The notes beneath the pieces are model-generated. The model did no database searches and was not told the DNA's origin. It worked only from the letters and a program-made list of their open reading frames with translations. 37,295 nt of DNA, taken from IMG/VR virus record IMGVR_UViG_3300050821_001609, positions 1 through 37,295 of that record. The stretch is one strand, 5' to 3'. How positions within the stretch are numbered: the first letter of the stretch is position 1; every line of letters begins with the position of its first letter. The stretch comes from a virus. Below, in pieces: positions 30,172 through 37,295 of this stretch. Both the position numbers and the translations under genes were made by a program.

Positions 30172-30407
30172 GAGCTTATCATTTAACAGCCGATGAAGCA
30201 ATGCTATTCTTTGAAATCTGCCACGAATTGAAGGCAGAAACAGAAGAACAACGCATGGTGATATTAAATGCCATGGCTAGCCATGGGAAAGTAGGCTTCG
30301 TTGTTGACACCCCTAAGACAAAAGATGAATATGTTAAGCATTTAGCCGATAAATTTGGCTCTGTGCTGGATATAACAAAAAAGGAGAATCAAAATGGCAG
30401 AGAATAA
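30168..30407 (+). CDS. Hypothetical protein, 79 aa
   Basis: The start is TTG 30168 inside the previous stop (TTGA). The protein is helical and acidic (LTADEAMLFFEICHELKAET...). The 3' end overlaps the scaffold start by 14 nt and includes that gene's ribosome site. No family was recognised. The rare start codon lowers certainty, but coupling to the upstream stop supports it. Confidence 0.5.
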   Translation: MRAYHLTADEAMLFFEICHELKAETEEQRMVILNAMASHGKVGFVVDTPKTKDEYVKHLADKFGSVLDITKKENQNGRE

Positions 30408-31344
30408 CGCGCCCGTCCCCGCTTCATCCCCGGCACCAGTTACCAATCAAGACGCTAAAAACGAGGCTTTGTTAGGTAACCCGAAAGAAAGTGTCGCAAC
30501 TAAAAACGTTGCGCCAGTCGAAGACGCGCCTATTACCCCTATTGCTAAAAAGAAAATCAAATGGGGAGATACAGAAAAAGAAGTGTCATTTGATGAAGCT
30601 GTGCAATTGGCCCAGAAAGCTTGGGGAATTGAAGAGAAAGCTAAAGTAGCCTCTAAACAGGCCAATGATGCGCAAGCTCTTTTGGATATGCTTCAGAAGA
30701 GTCCCAAAGAATTTGCTAAACGGGCTAGAGCGGCGGGACTTGATCCCAATAAATTAGCTACAGAAATCCTTTATGAACAAATCGAGCTAAATTCTCTGTC
30801 TCCAGAACAACGAGAACTGCGGGAATTGAAAGAGAAACAGGCCGAAGCTGATGAACTGAAACGCCAAACTGAAGAGGCCGCTAAACAGGCCGATATTGAC
30901 CAGAAGACTAAGGAATGGGCCATTAAGTTTGAAACAGATTTAAAGACGGCTCTTGAAGCTAAGAAACTTCCTATGTCCCGTTTGACATTGGCTTTGACGG
31001 CTCAATATATTGATGCGGGACTTGCCGAAAAGAAAGAATACTCCGTTGAGCAGGTACTTCCTTACGTTCTCCGGGACTTGAAGAATATCCACCTTCAAAC
31101 CATTGGCTCTCTTGAAGGGGATGCCTTGCTTGATTATTTGGGAGAAGAAGTAACCAATAAGATTGCGGCGGCAAGAGTGGCGAGATACAAAAAGGGAACA
31201 TCTAATGTAACCTCTACGCCAGAAAAGAAAGCCTCTAAGCCATTGCCCGACGCTTTGAAGGGCCTCAAGGGAAGGGCTTATTTCAGGGCTCTTTCTAAGA
31301 TTAAGACAGAACAAGGTATCGGGGCTTTTCCCGGCCAAGAATAA
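30394..31344 (+). CDS. Putative scaffolding protein, 316 aa
   Basis: Low-complexity N-terminus (Pro/Ala), then long charged helices: KKIKWGDTEKEVSFDEAVQL, and a Glu/Lys/Gln coiled coil around residues 130-180. The C-terminus is basic (KGLKGRAYFRALSKIK), as scaffolds need to hold the capsid protein. The position directly before the capsid gene is the usual one. AAAGGAGAATCAAA is a strong ribosome site, matching a protein needed in high amount. No protease signature is present. Confidence 0.8.
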   Translation: MAENNAPVPASSPAPVTNQDAKNEALLGNPKESVATKNVAPVEDAPITPIAKKKIKWGDTEKEVSFDEAVQLAQKAWGIEEKAKVASKQANDAQALLDMLQKSPKEFAKRARAAGLDPNKLATEILYEQIELNSLSPEQRELRELKEKQAEADELKRQTEEAAKQADIDQKTKEWAIKFETDLKTALEAKKLPMSRLTLALTAQYIDAGLAEKKEYSVEQVLPYVLRDLKNIHLQTIGSLEGDALLDYLGEEVTNKIAAARVARYKKGTSNVTSTPEKKASKPLPDALKGLKGRAYFRALSKIKTEQGIGAFPGQE

Positions 31345-31404
31345 AGAATTTACATATATCCCCTAGATATGCAAGGGACTATGATAGGTTGTAGCATATC
31401 AATA

Positions 31405-31433
31405 TTGGCATGATTTATATGTTTAAGTATATA
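31405..31433 (+). promoter_or_regulatory. Possible promoter and structured leader before the capsid gene
   Basis: The 173-nt gap (31345-31517) carries TTGGCA (31405-31410), 17 nt, then TATATA (31428-31433), a fair but not consensus promoter. Before it lies an inverted repeat GATATGC/GCATATC (31366-31372 with 31394-31400), and GGATATCC is at 31452-31459. AAGGAATATTACC precedes the ATG. Either an extra start for capsid mRNA or a stabilising leader fits. Confidence 0.45.
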
Positions 31434-31517
31434 GCTCATAGGACTCCGTAGGATATCCGACAGGCTTACACTACTTTTCCAAATAAACATGAAAATGTGT
31501 TGTAAAGGAATATTACC

Positions 31518-32807
31518 ATGTCAGACGTCGATCTCGGCGCATTAAACGGCGACTTTAAGCAAGCCTATCAGGACAAAATCAAAGATTTAGTCCCCAATTA
31601 TGCTTATATTCTCAAAAATACCTCTGTTGAAAAAGGTATGAAACAACTCGGAGACAAGTTCAACGCTCCGGTCAAAGTGCAATCAGGTCAGGGCTATACG
31701 TACAACTCCGACGGTTCGGCATTTGCGTTAAACTCCGCTATTGCTCTCCAGATGGAAAATGCCTTGGTTCCTGCGTTCTCGCTTCTTCGGCGGGACAATA
31801 TCAGCTATACGGCGATTTCTCGCTCGGCTGGTAAGAATAGCTTTGGTAAAGCTGTGGATATTACGCTCAACGATATGACCGAAGGCGCGGGCTTCCGGCT
31901 TGAAGTGACGTATCTCCATGGACAGCAGGGATTGGCCCAGAACGGGTCTGCCGATACCAACATTGATACGACTCACACGACTTTCAATGTTTCTGCGGCG
32001 ACTTGGGCCACTGGCATTTGGGCTTCGGCTCTTAATGCTCAGGTCCAGTTCTTTGTTAATTCCACTGGCGCGCTCGTTTCTTCAGGCGCGGATTCAGTGT
32101 TCACCGTGACGAAGGTTAACTTCACTTCTTTCACGATCACCGTTAGCGGTACCACGACCGGAATTGCGGCTCTGGATACGGCTTCGGCGGCTACGTTGAA
32201 TGTGTATTTCAACGGCGCGGCGACAAACTCCTTGACCACTTGGGTTGAGGGCGTTGGTCTTATGAAAATTGCCTCGAACCTCGGTACTCTCTTCAGCATC
32301 GATGCTTCTGTTTTCCCGCTTTGGCAGGGGAATACGTATGATGCGGGAGCGGCCCCGTTGTCTTTCGGCAAGCTCCAGAAAGCTATCACCCTTCCGGGCG
32401 ATAAAGGCTTGATGGGAGAAGATTGCACCGTCTTGGTCCCGCTTACCACCTTCAGCGACTTGCTGACGGAACAAGCGGCGGCTCGGCGTTATGGTGATGT
32501 GAAATCGAAGAAAATGGACAACGGCGCAGATGCGCTTGAGTTCTATTCTCCTTCTGGAACGATGGAAATCGTGCCGCACCCGCTTGTGAAGCGTGGTCAG
32601 GCCGTGATCTATCCTACGGATTCTATCACTCGTATTGGTTCTAGCGATCTGACGTTCCAGCTTCCGGGCACCTCGACGGATAGCTATCTTCAGGTTCCGC
32701 TCGGTGACTTCGCCGGGTATCAGGTTCGTATTTGGTCTGATAACACCATCTTTGCGGAGACTCCTTCGCATATGTGTTACATTACCAACATCGTCCCTCG
32801 CTCGTAA
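31518..32807 (+). CDS. Major capsid protein, 429 aa
   Basis: Position after the scaffold, length and beta-rich content fit a HK97-fold podovirus major capsid protein. The N-terminal arm (about 1-60) is helical and charged. A Thr/Ser/Ala-rich insertion (about residues 145-245) may be an extra surface domain. The C-terminal half (QAAARRYGDVKSKKMDNG, then LEFYSPSGTMEIVPHPLV) resembles the conserved core of capsid proteins near residues 310-380. Codons end more often in C (AAC, GAC, ACC, TTC) and CGG/CTC are used more than in neighbouring genes, as expected of the most highly expressed gene. Confidence 0.85.
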   Translation: MSDVDLGALNGDFKQAYQDKIKDLVPNYAYILKNTSVEKGMKQLGDKFNAPVKVQSGQGYTYNSDGSAFALNSAIALQMENALVPAFSLLRRDNISYTAISRSAGKNSFGKAVDITLNDMTEGAGFRLEVTYLHGQQGLAQNGSADTNIDTTHTTFNVSAATWATGIWASALNAQVQFFVNSTGALVSSGADSVFTVTKVNFTSFTITVSGTTTGIAALDTASAATLNVYFNGAATNSLTTWVEGVGLMKIASNLGTLFSIDASVFPLWQGNTYDAGAAPLSFGKLQKAITLPGDKGLMGEDCTVLVPLTTFSDLLTEQAAARRYGDVKSKKMDNGADALEFYSPSGTMEIVPHPLVKRGQAVIYPTDSITRIGSSDLTFQLPGTSTDSYLQVPLGDFAGYQVRIWSDNTIFAETPSHMCYITNIVPRS

Positions 32808-32827
32808 TTAGATTAGCTGTAAACGTC

Positions 32828-32882
32828 TGCTTCTCTTCTGGGGCTCTGTTAACTCCTTTTCAGAGCCCCGGAGATAGAAGCA
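32828..32882 (+). terminator. Long hairpin after the capsid gene, possible weak terminator or mRNA stabiliser
   Basis: A perfect 9-bp stem, GGGGCTCTG/CAGAGCCCC (32840-32848 with 32861-32869, 12-nt loop), is extended by an outer 7-bp stem, TGCTTCT/AGAAGCA (32828-32834 with 32876-32882). No T-run follows, so it is not a classical terminator. It may protect the capsid mRNA or reduce read-through. Confidence 0.6.
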
Positions 32883-32918
32883 ACGTATCAAAATAAAAAC
32901 TACAGGAGAAATATTCAA

Positions 32919-33107
32919 ATGGCTACACTGATTGTTACTATTGTCACACCCGATACCGTTGCTATGATAGCGGATCAACTTCAAGAACCAAGCGGAAGCA
33001 CAACCCTTACCAACGACTCTGCGGCGATTGATCGTATTGCTCGTTATGTTGATGGCGTTGCTACCGGAGCTTTTGGTCAGACTTCCGTTACTATCAGCAT
33101 TGCTTAA
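32919..33107 (+). CDS. Small virion protein, 62 aa
   Basis: A short hydrophobic-start protein (MATLIVTIVTPDTVAMIADQ...) ending in a beta strand (TSVTISIA). CAGGAGAAATATTC is its ribosome site. It sits directly after the capsid hairpin, where head decoration or stabilising proteins are often found. No family was recognised, so this role is inferred. Confidence 0.6.
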   Translation: MATLIVTIVTPDTVAMIADQLQEPSGSTTLTNDSAAIDRIARYVDGVATGAFGQTSVTISIA

Positions 33108-33136
33108 TCAATATATTACATTCTAGGAGAATTAAA

Positions 33137-33757
33137 ATGATGGACGGATTTGATAAGAAGCGACAGATGGTTAAAGTGCTTCAAGATATGCTGAAGCATA
33201 GTGCCTCTGAAGAAGTGACAGGAAAAAAAGGGCTTCCCCAGACTACGCCTGTAGGTCCTGATGTTACGGCTAGGCATGATGATACCCCAGATATGGCAAA
33301 ACAGACGAAATCTACAATGCCGCATCCCCATGTTACTGACCTCACCCAGACCAATCCTTTGCAACAGAAGACTAGCGATAGTTCTATGATGGCTAAGGGC
33401 GGTATGGTGGACTTAAGCAAGCCTCATGCAGACCTTATGCAACCTGCTAGCAATGATAAATGTATGGCTCATGGCGGAATGTTGCCGGAACATGGCCCGG
33501 ATTGTCATTATGCCGAAGGTGGACTTGCCGGAACTGACATGAGCGCTTCTGATGAACCAAATCGGCTGTTAGAACCTAAAGCTGAATCTGATGGCGATAA
33601 TGGCGCATTAGGTATTCTTCCCGAAGCTCCGCAAGATGAGCAGGGGCAGGAAGCCTCTAGGCAGACCTTAGCCAATGAAAATATGGAACATGAAGATGAA
33701 GATAATAATTCTTCTTCCTTTGAAGGTTTCTTTTCCCGGCCAAAACGTAAGAAATAA
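33137..33757 (+). CDS. Acidic virion-block protein with repeated GG motifs, 206 aa
   Basis: Residues of about 1-30 are a helix with basic ends; the rest is Pro/Asp/Gln/Met-rich and probably disordered. Three short similar motifs occur: MMAKGGMVDL, CMAHGGMLPEHG and YAEGGLAGT, resembling the ADGG motifs of the putative ejection proteins at 3302-6265. The end is acidic, then basic (FEGFFSRPKRKK). TAGGAGAATTAAA is the ribosome site. A minor head or core protein is possible. Confidence 0.6.
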   Translation: MMDGFDKKRQMVKVLQDMLKHSASEEVTGKKGLPQTTPVGPDVTARHDDTPDMAKQTKSTMPHPHVTDLTQTNPLQQKTSDSSMMAKGGMVDLSKPHADLMQPASNDKCMAHGGMLPEHGPDCHYAEGGLAGTDMSASDEPNRLLEPKAESDGDNGALGILPEAPQDEQGQEASRQTLANENMEHEDEDNNSSSFEGFFSRPKRKK

Positions 33758-33813
33758 GTTATAGCAAAGTTACTATAGTTTATAAAGAAACACTAAACTA
33801 GGATAAATTCCAT

Positions 33814-35121
33814 ATGAGTGAAATAATCACGTTTCCATTGCCTTTAGGACCTAATTATACCATCCCCGACGTAGGGGATTTGAACTGGGGCCAGCAAGTT
33901 ACCAACTTCCTTGTAGCCATTCCTAATGGTGTTGTACCTACGCAGGGCACCTTTACATTGACGGGAGACTTGTCATTCGGGGCCTCATTCGGCCTCGTAA
34001 CTGCTTATGTGAAATCGGGGGCTTCTAATATAGCTTCTGCGGGATTTATCCGCATGGCTAAGACAGATACAATTGATTGGCGTAATAATGCTAATTCGGC
34101 TAATTTGGCTTTGGCGATTGATAGTAGTGATAATCTTACTTATAATGGTAATATTATTGCCGGGTCTTCAGTTAGTCCCGTTACTTCTATTACAGGTACG
34201 TCTAATCAAGTTATAGCTTCAAGCCCTACTGGGGCAGTTACGCTGTCATTGCCTCAAAGTATTGATGTTTCGGCTCTAGTGAATTTTCAAGAGTTAACGC
34301 TAGGGATTGGCAGTTCTGTTTTAGGTCAACTACGGTTTTTTGATAATGTAGGCCCTCATAGCATTACGATTAAACCGGGTACATCATCTGCGACCTATTC
34401 ATTAACATTGCCCACTACACAAGGGGCTATTTCTACATTCTTACAAAACAACGGGTCAGGCGTATTGTCTTGGGTGACGGCGACAGGAAGCGGCACCGTA
34501 ACAGGGGCAACAGCGAATCAATTAGCCTATTACGCTTCTACGGGAAGTACTGTTTCAGGTCTTACGTCAATTACAGCTTCAAGGGCTTTAGCCTCTGATT
34601 CTAATGGCTTGCCTGTTGCTTCTGCTACAACGGCTACAGAATTGGGTTATGTTAGTGGCGTTACTTCAGCTATTCAAACACAACTCAATAGTGCACAAAC
34701 TCAGATTACAGCAAATTTAGCGGCTTCGCAATACACCTTCCAAAACGCTATACAATTCGAGAACGTAGATACTCTTTCTACGGCTTCGACAACCTATGTC
34801 AATACCAATCTTACCGCTATCATAGTACCTACGTCATCCTCTAGCCGAATCAAAATCACTATAACGGGCAATGTCAATGCGGCAAGCGCAGACGGCTTTG
34901 TTACTGTCACGTCCAATAGTACTGATCTGGCGTTAAATGGTAGCGGCTTCTTACATTCCAGCGTATCAGGAACGTCTCAAGTAGCCCTTACTGTTATAGA
35001 TTCTCCGGCTACTTCTTCTTTTGTACGTTATACAGTACAAGTTAAAAAGGGCTCGGGTGGTTCTTTTGTATGGAATCCTTCGGGCAATACGGCGGTTATG
35101 ATCCTTGAGGAACTACGCTAA
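33814..35121 (+). CDS. Fibre-like protein, 435 aa
   Basis: The N-terminus (ITFPLPLGPNYTIPDVGDLN followed by WGQQVTNFLVAIP) looks like an attachment domain. The middle is a Thr/Ser/Gly-rich beta shaft. The segment ATELGYVSGVTSAIQTQLN is a trimerising helix often seen in phage tail fibres. The C-terminal beta domain (residues about 330-435) would be exposed. It precedes the tail adaptor by a shared base. Likely a tail fibre or head fibre separate from the kelch adhesin. Confidence 0.7.
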   Translation: MSEIITFPLPLGPNYTIPDVGDLNWGQQVTNFLVAIPNGVVPTQGTFTLTGDLSFGASFGLVTAYVKSGASNIASAGFIRMAKTDTIDWRNNANSANLALAIDSSDNLTYNGNIIAGSSVSPVTSITGTSNQVIASSPTGAVTLSLPQSIDVSALVNFQELTLGIGSSVLGQLRFFDNVGPHSITIKPGTSSATYSLTLPTTQGAISTFLQNNGSGVLSWVTATGSGTVTGATANQLAYYASTGSTVSGLTSITASRALASDSNGLPVASATTATELGYVSGVTSAIQTQLNSAQTQITANLAASQYTFQNAIQFENVDTLSTASTTYVNTNLTAIIVPTSSSSRIKITITGNVNAASADGFVTVTSNSTDLALNGSGFLHSSVSGTSQVALTVIDSPATSSFVRYTVQVKKGSGGSFVWNPSGNTAVMILEELR

Positions 35122-36068
35122 TGGCTCTCGATTATAGCACAACTAATACACTCCTGCCGATGCTTCGGCTATTGCCGCTCATGCCGTCTGTGCAACAGCT
35201 TTTCTCCGATCAAGACCTACTGAGTATATTAAACTTCGAGATGATTTCTAAGATATATCCTCTAATTGATAATCAGACCGAGGAATATTTCGTCACACTA
35301 GGGGATACTCCCTATACAATGGCTCAGACTTTATATCATGTGCCTACTAGAGCTTTAGGGGGCAAACTACGGGCTTTGTCCTTTGTTGATCCTAGTAATA
35401 ATGAGATACGTATTCCCCGGCTTCGCCCTGAAGATATTATGTCCAATGTCAATGCTACAGGCTTAGCTATCAATCCCGCTCTTTGGGGATTCTACATGCA
35501 GAATAATGATATTCAATTATATCTTAGTTCTGTCAATGGCGGCACTTCTAATTATAAAACGCTTAGACAACGCTATATCAGACAGCCTAATCAATTGGTA
35601 CTAAATAATCAATGTGGGCAGATTACGGCTATCGCCGGAAACATCGTCACTGTGGATCAAGTGCCTTTAAATTTCACTACGGCACAGCTTTATGATATGC
35701 AGAGCAATGTTCCTAATTTCAATGCCTTACAGGATGATTCAGTTTGTACTATGATTTCAGGGCTAAATATGACTTTCGTTTCTATCCCTGTAGATCAACT
35801 TGGAAATCCTACGCTAAAGATCGGTGATTGGATTTGTCTATCAGGACAATCCCCCATTGCACAGATTCCTTATACTCCCGGCTATGATCTTCTTCTCCAG
35901 CTTGCGGCGGCTAAATGCCTAGAAATCCATGGAGATGTACAGGGCTTTAACGTAGCTATGTCACAAGCTACGGATATGAAGAATTACTTAATTTCGATTC
36001 TTACGCCACGTGTTGACGGTAATGTGATTCGTTTAACAACTCCTAATAGCTTGTACGGATGGGATTAA
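35121..36068 (+). CDS. Tail adaptor / head-tail connector, 315 aa
   Basis: The C-terminal segment (CLEIHGDVQGFNVAMSQATD, then LISILTPRVDG) resembles the helical end of podovirus adaptor proteins (T7 gp11/P22 gp4-like), which sit under the portal. The rest has mixed strands and helices. It starts at the previous gene's last base (TAATGG overlap) and is followed 4 nt later by the nozzle gene. That gene order supports the call more than any single motif. Confidence 0.7.
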   Translation: MALDYSTTNTLLPMLRLLPLMPSVQQLFSDQDLLSILNFEMISKIYPLIDNQTEEYFVTLGDTPYTMAQTLYHVPTRALGGKLRALSFVDPSNNEIRIPRLRPEDIMSNVNATGLAINPALWGFYMQNNDIQLYLSSVNGGTSNYKTLRQRYIRQPNQLVLNNQCGQITAIAGNIVTVDQVPLNFTTAQLYDMQSNVPNFNALQDDSVCTMISGLNMTFVSIPVDQLGNPTLKIGDWICLSGQSPIAQIPYTPGYDLLLQLAAAKCLEIHGDVQGFNVAMSQATDMKNYLISILTPRVDGNVIRLTTPNSLYGWD

Positions 36069-36072
36069 TACC

Positions 36073-37295
36073 TTGACATTAGAAACTTCGCCCCAACAAA
36101 TACAGCTAACCTGTAAAGGGCTCTTTACTATGCCTAATGAACTGTCACAGGTTCCGGCAGGGTCTTTGCTTACGGCTGAGAATGTTGTAGTTGATTATGA
36201 CGGATTGCTTTCAGGACGTAGGGGCATTAGACAATTTGGTATAAGTTTACAGACACTTACAGGCTCTAGCCATACAAATATATTTCAAGAGTTCTTTTAT
36301 AAGGGCTCTAAAATGATATGGTTCGGTGTGGATAATGTCCCTGATACTGATCCTACTCGCTTTTATTGGGCCTATGACTCCGATAATCTAGGCACATGGG
36401 TTACTACAACTCACCCCTTCAGCCCTCCGGCTTATAGCTTTACAGATACCTATAGATCAGCACAGAGCAACGGCAATTTCTATATGACCTCTACAACGGG
36501 CATATTAAAGACGGATGCCCCGGCCAATGCTCTCTATCCAGCCGGGGGATTCCCCGGATTAGACGGAACGGCTACATTAACAGGGGCTAGCGGCTTCATG
36601 GCTACAAATACGGAGGTGGCCTACCGTATGACTTGGGCCACTACAGACGCTAATAATAATGTGTATGAAGGTACGCCTTCTACTAGGGTTGTAGTGTCTA
36701 ATAGCTCAGGCGGAAGCAGAAATGTAACATTAGTGTTTACAATTCCGCATGGAGTGACGACTAAGACCCAATATCGTATCTATCGTAGCTTACAGAGCGC
36801 GACTAGCACAACGGCCCCTTCAGATGAATTACAGCTTGCTTTACAAGGCTATCCTTCTTCTGGCGATATTTCGGCGGGATTTTTCACTGTAACAGATAGC
36901 ACACCAGAGAGTCTCTTAGGCGCGGCTCTTTATACCAATTCAGGACAACAGGGCATTGCTCAAGCTAATAATATTCCTCCATTAGCCAATGATGTTTGTT
37001 TCTTTCAAGGGTATTTGATATTCGGAGCGGCTACAACCCAACAGAAATTCCTGCTCAGCCTCTTAAGTACAGATGGCGCAGGGGCTTTAATGATTGGCGA
37101 TACCTTTACAGTTACGACAGGCTCTAGCTCTTTCACCCTCACGGCGCATGCCTCAGAAGTGATTGCTTCCGGGTTTTTTCAGGTGTTTAGCGGAGGCGAT
37201 CCGGCCTCTGATATATATAACACTAAACTATCGCTTATTAGAGTATTAAATAGGCAATCTCAGACACAAGTGTACGCCTATGATAGCACAGACGC
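36073..37295 (+). CDS. Tail nozzle (tubular B-like) protein, 5' part of junction-crossing gene
   Basis: Start at TTG 36073. The first residues (SPQQIQLTCKGLFTMPNELS, then QVPAGSLLTAENVVVDYDG and GRRG) follow the common opening of large podovirus tail proteins: K-G-L-x-T-x-P-N-x-L, P-x-G-S-L, N-V-V, R-R-G. A later ATG at 36130 has a better ribosome site (AAAGGG), but would cut this conserved opening. The frame runs to the window end and continues at base 1 to the TAG at 1523, giving 882 residues. The protein likely forms the lower tail tube through which DNA leaves. Confidence 0.75.
   Translation, partial: MTLETSPQQIQLTCKGLFTMPNELSQVPAGSLLTAENVVVDYDGLLSGRRGIRQFGISLQTLTGSSHTNIFQEFFYKGSKMIWFGVDNVPDTDPTRFYWAYDSDNLGTWVTTTHPFSPPAYSFTDTYRSAQSNGNFYMTSTTGILKTDAPANALYPAGGFPGLDGTATLTGASGFMATNTEVAYRMTWATTDANNNVYEGTPSTRVVVSNSSGGSRNVTLVFTIPHGVTTKTQYRIYRSLQSATSTTAPSDELQLALQGYPSSGDISAGFFTVTDSTPESLLGAALYTNSGQQGIAQANNIPPLANDVCFFQGYLIFGAATTQQKFLLSLLSTDGAGALMIGDTFTVTTGSSSFTLTAHASEVIASGFFQVFSGGDPASDIYNTKLSLIRVLNRQSQTQVYAYDSTD
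37199..37295. repeat. Terminal direct repeat, right copy (assembly overlap)
   Basis: These bases are identical over 97 nt to the window start. Removing one copy leaves a circular map of 37,198 bp and one uninterrupted tail gene. Confidence 0.9.

Noticed and set aside
30374-30383. A-AAA-AAG slippery heptamer in frame near the end of the gene at 30168
   Set aside because: A -1 shift here does not lead into the scaffold frame (that would need +1), and the extension would be about 30 ordinary-looking residues. The A-run is simply the start of the scaffold ribosome site.
1-37295. CRISPR array, insertion sequence, integrase/att site or diversity-generating element
   Set aside because: No regularly spaced repeats, transposase, integrase or reverse transcriptase were seen on either strand.

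Overview
The window is essentially a complete genome of a virulent-looking tailed phage with podovirus-type structural genes. Its last 97 bases (37199-37295) repeat its first 97 (1-97) exactly. One reading frame crosses that junction intact, so the sequence reads as a circular or circularly permuted assembly of about 37,198 bp cut open inside a tail gene. No integrase, excisionase, lysogeny repressor, tRNA or phage RNA polymerase was recognised. The phage therefore probably depends on host RNA polymerase, which fits several near-perfect sigma70-type promoters. The host cannot be named from the sequence. Clear Shine-Dalgarno sites (GGAG/AGGGG) before most genes suggest a bacterial host that uses them.

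Layout. There are two opposing gene blocks. The plus-strand late block starts near 19.95 kb, runs through the junction and ends at a strong intrinsic terminator at 8545-8583. In order it holds: a small unknown gene, a DUF5681-like small terminase candidate, the large terminase, the portal, about 5 kb of beta-rich decoration/fibre genes including a kelch-propeller adhesin, small membrane and unknown genes, the scaffold, the major capsid protein, minor virion genes, a fibre-like protein, the tail adaptor, a large tail-nozzle-like protein (36073 to 1523 across the junction), four large Q/N/A-rich putative internal or ejection proteins, and a short lysis-like cassette (XhlA-like membrane protein, zinc-motif protein, DUF5675 putative endolysin).

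The minus-strand early block is read from about 19.55 kb down to 8.44 kb. It starts with a string of very small, often cysteine-rich genes. Next come a sigma-region-4-like HTH protein, membrane proteins, a possible ssDNA-binding protein, a PD-(D/E)XK nuclease, a PrimPol-helicase fusion, small genes, a deoxyribosyltransferase-like protein, a dATP/dGTP-diphosphohydrolase-type (DUF5664) protein, a family A DNA polymerase, an HNH nuclease and a DnaQ-like exonuclease with a zinc ribbon. It ends with a secreted trypsin-like serine protease and a 54-residue basic protein antisense to the end of the lysis cassette. Most genes overlap by 1-20 nt (ATGA, TAATG, TAGTG), so translation is probably coupled along the block.

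The most unusual places are: (1) the divergent control region at 19.3-19.95 kb, which has two consensus promoters placed so that their transcripts should start at the AUG (leaderless), next to about 280 nt that fold on paper into a compact RNA with an H-type pseudoknot and a 10-bp closing helix; (2) two further consensus promoters inside coding sequence (17215-17243 and 12757-12785); (3) the terminator embedded in an antisense gene at 8.5 kb; (4) the secreted protease; and (5) the adhesin/decoration cassette between portal and scaffold. At least fourteen supported genes encode proteins shorter than 60 residues.
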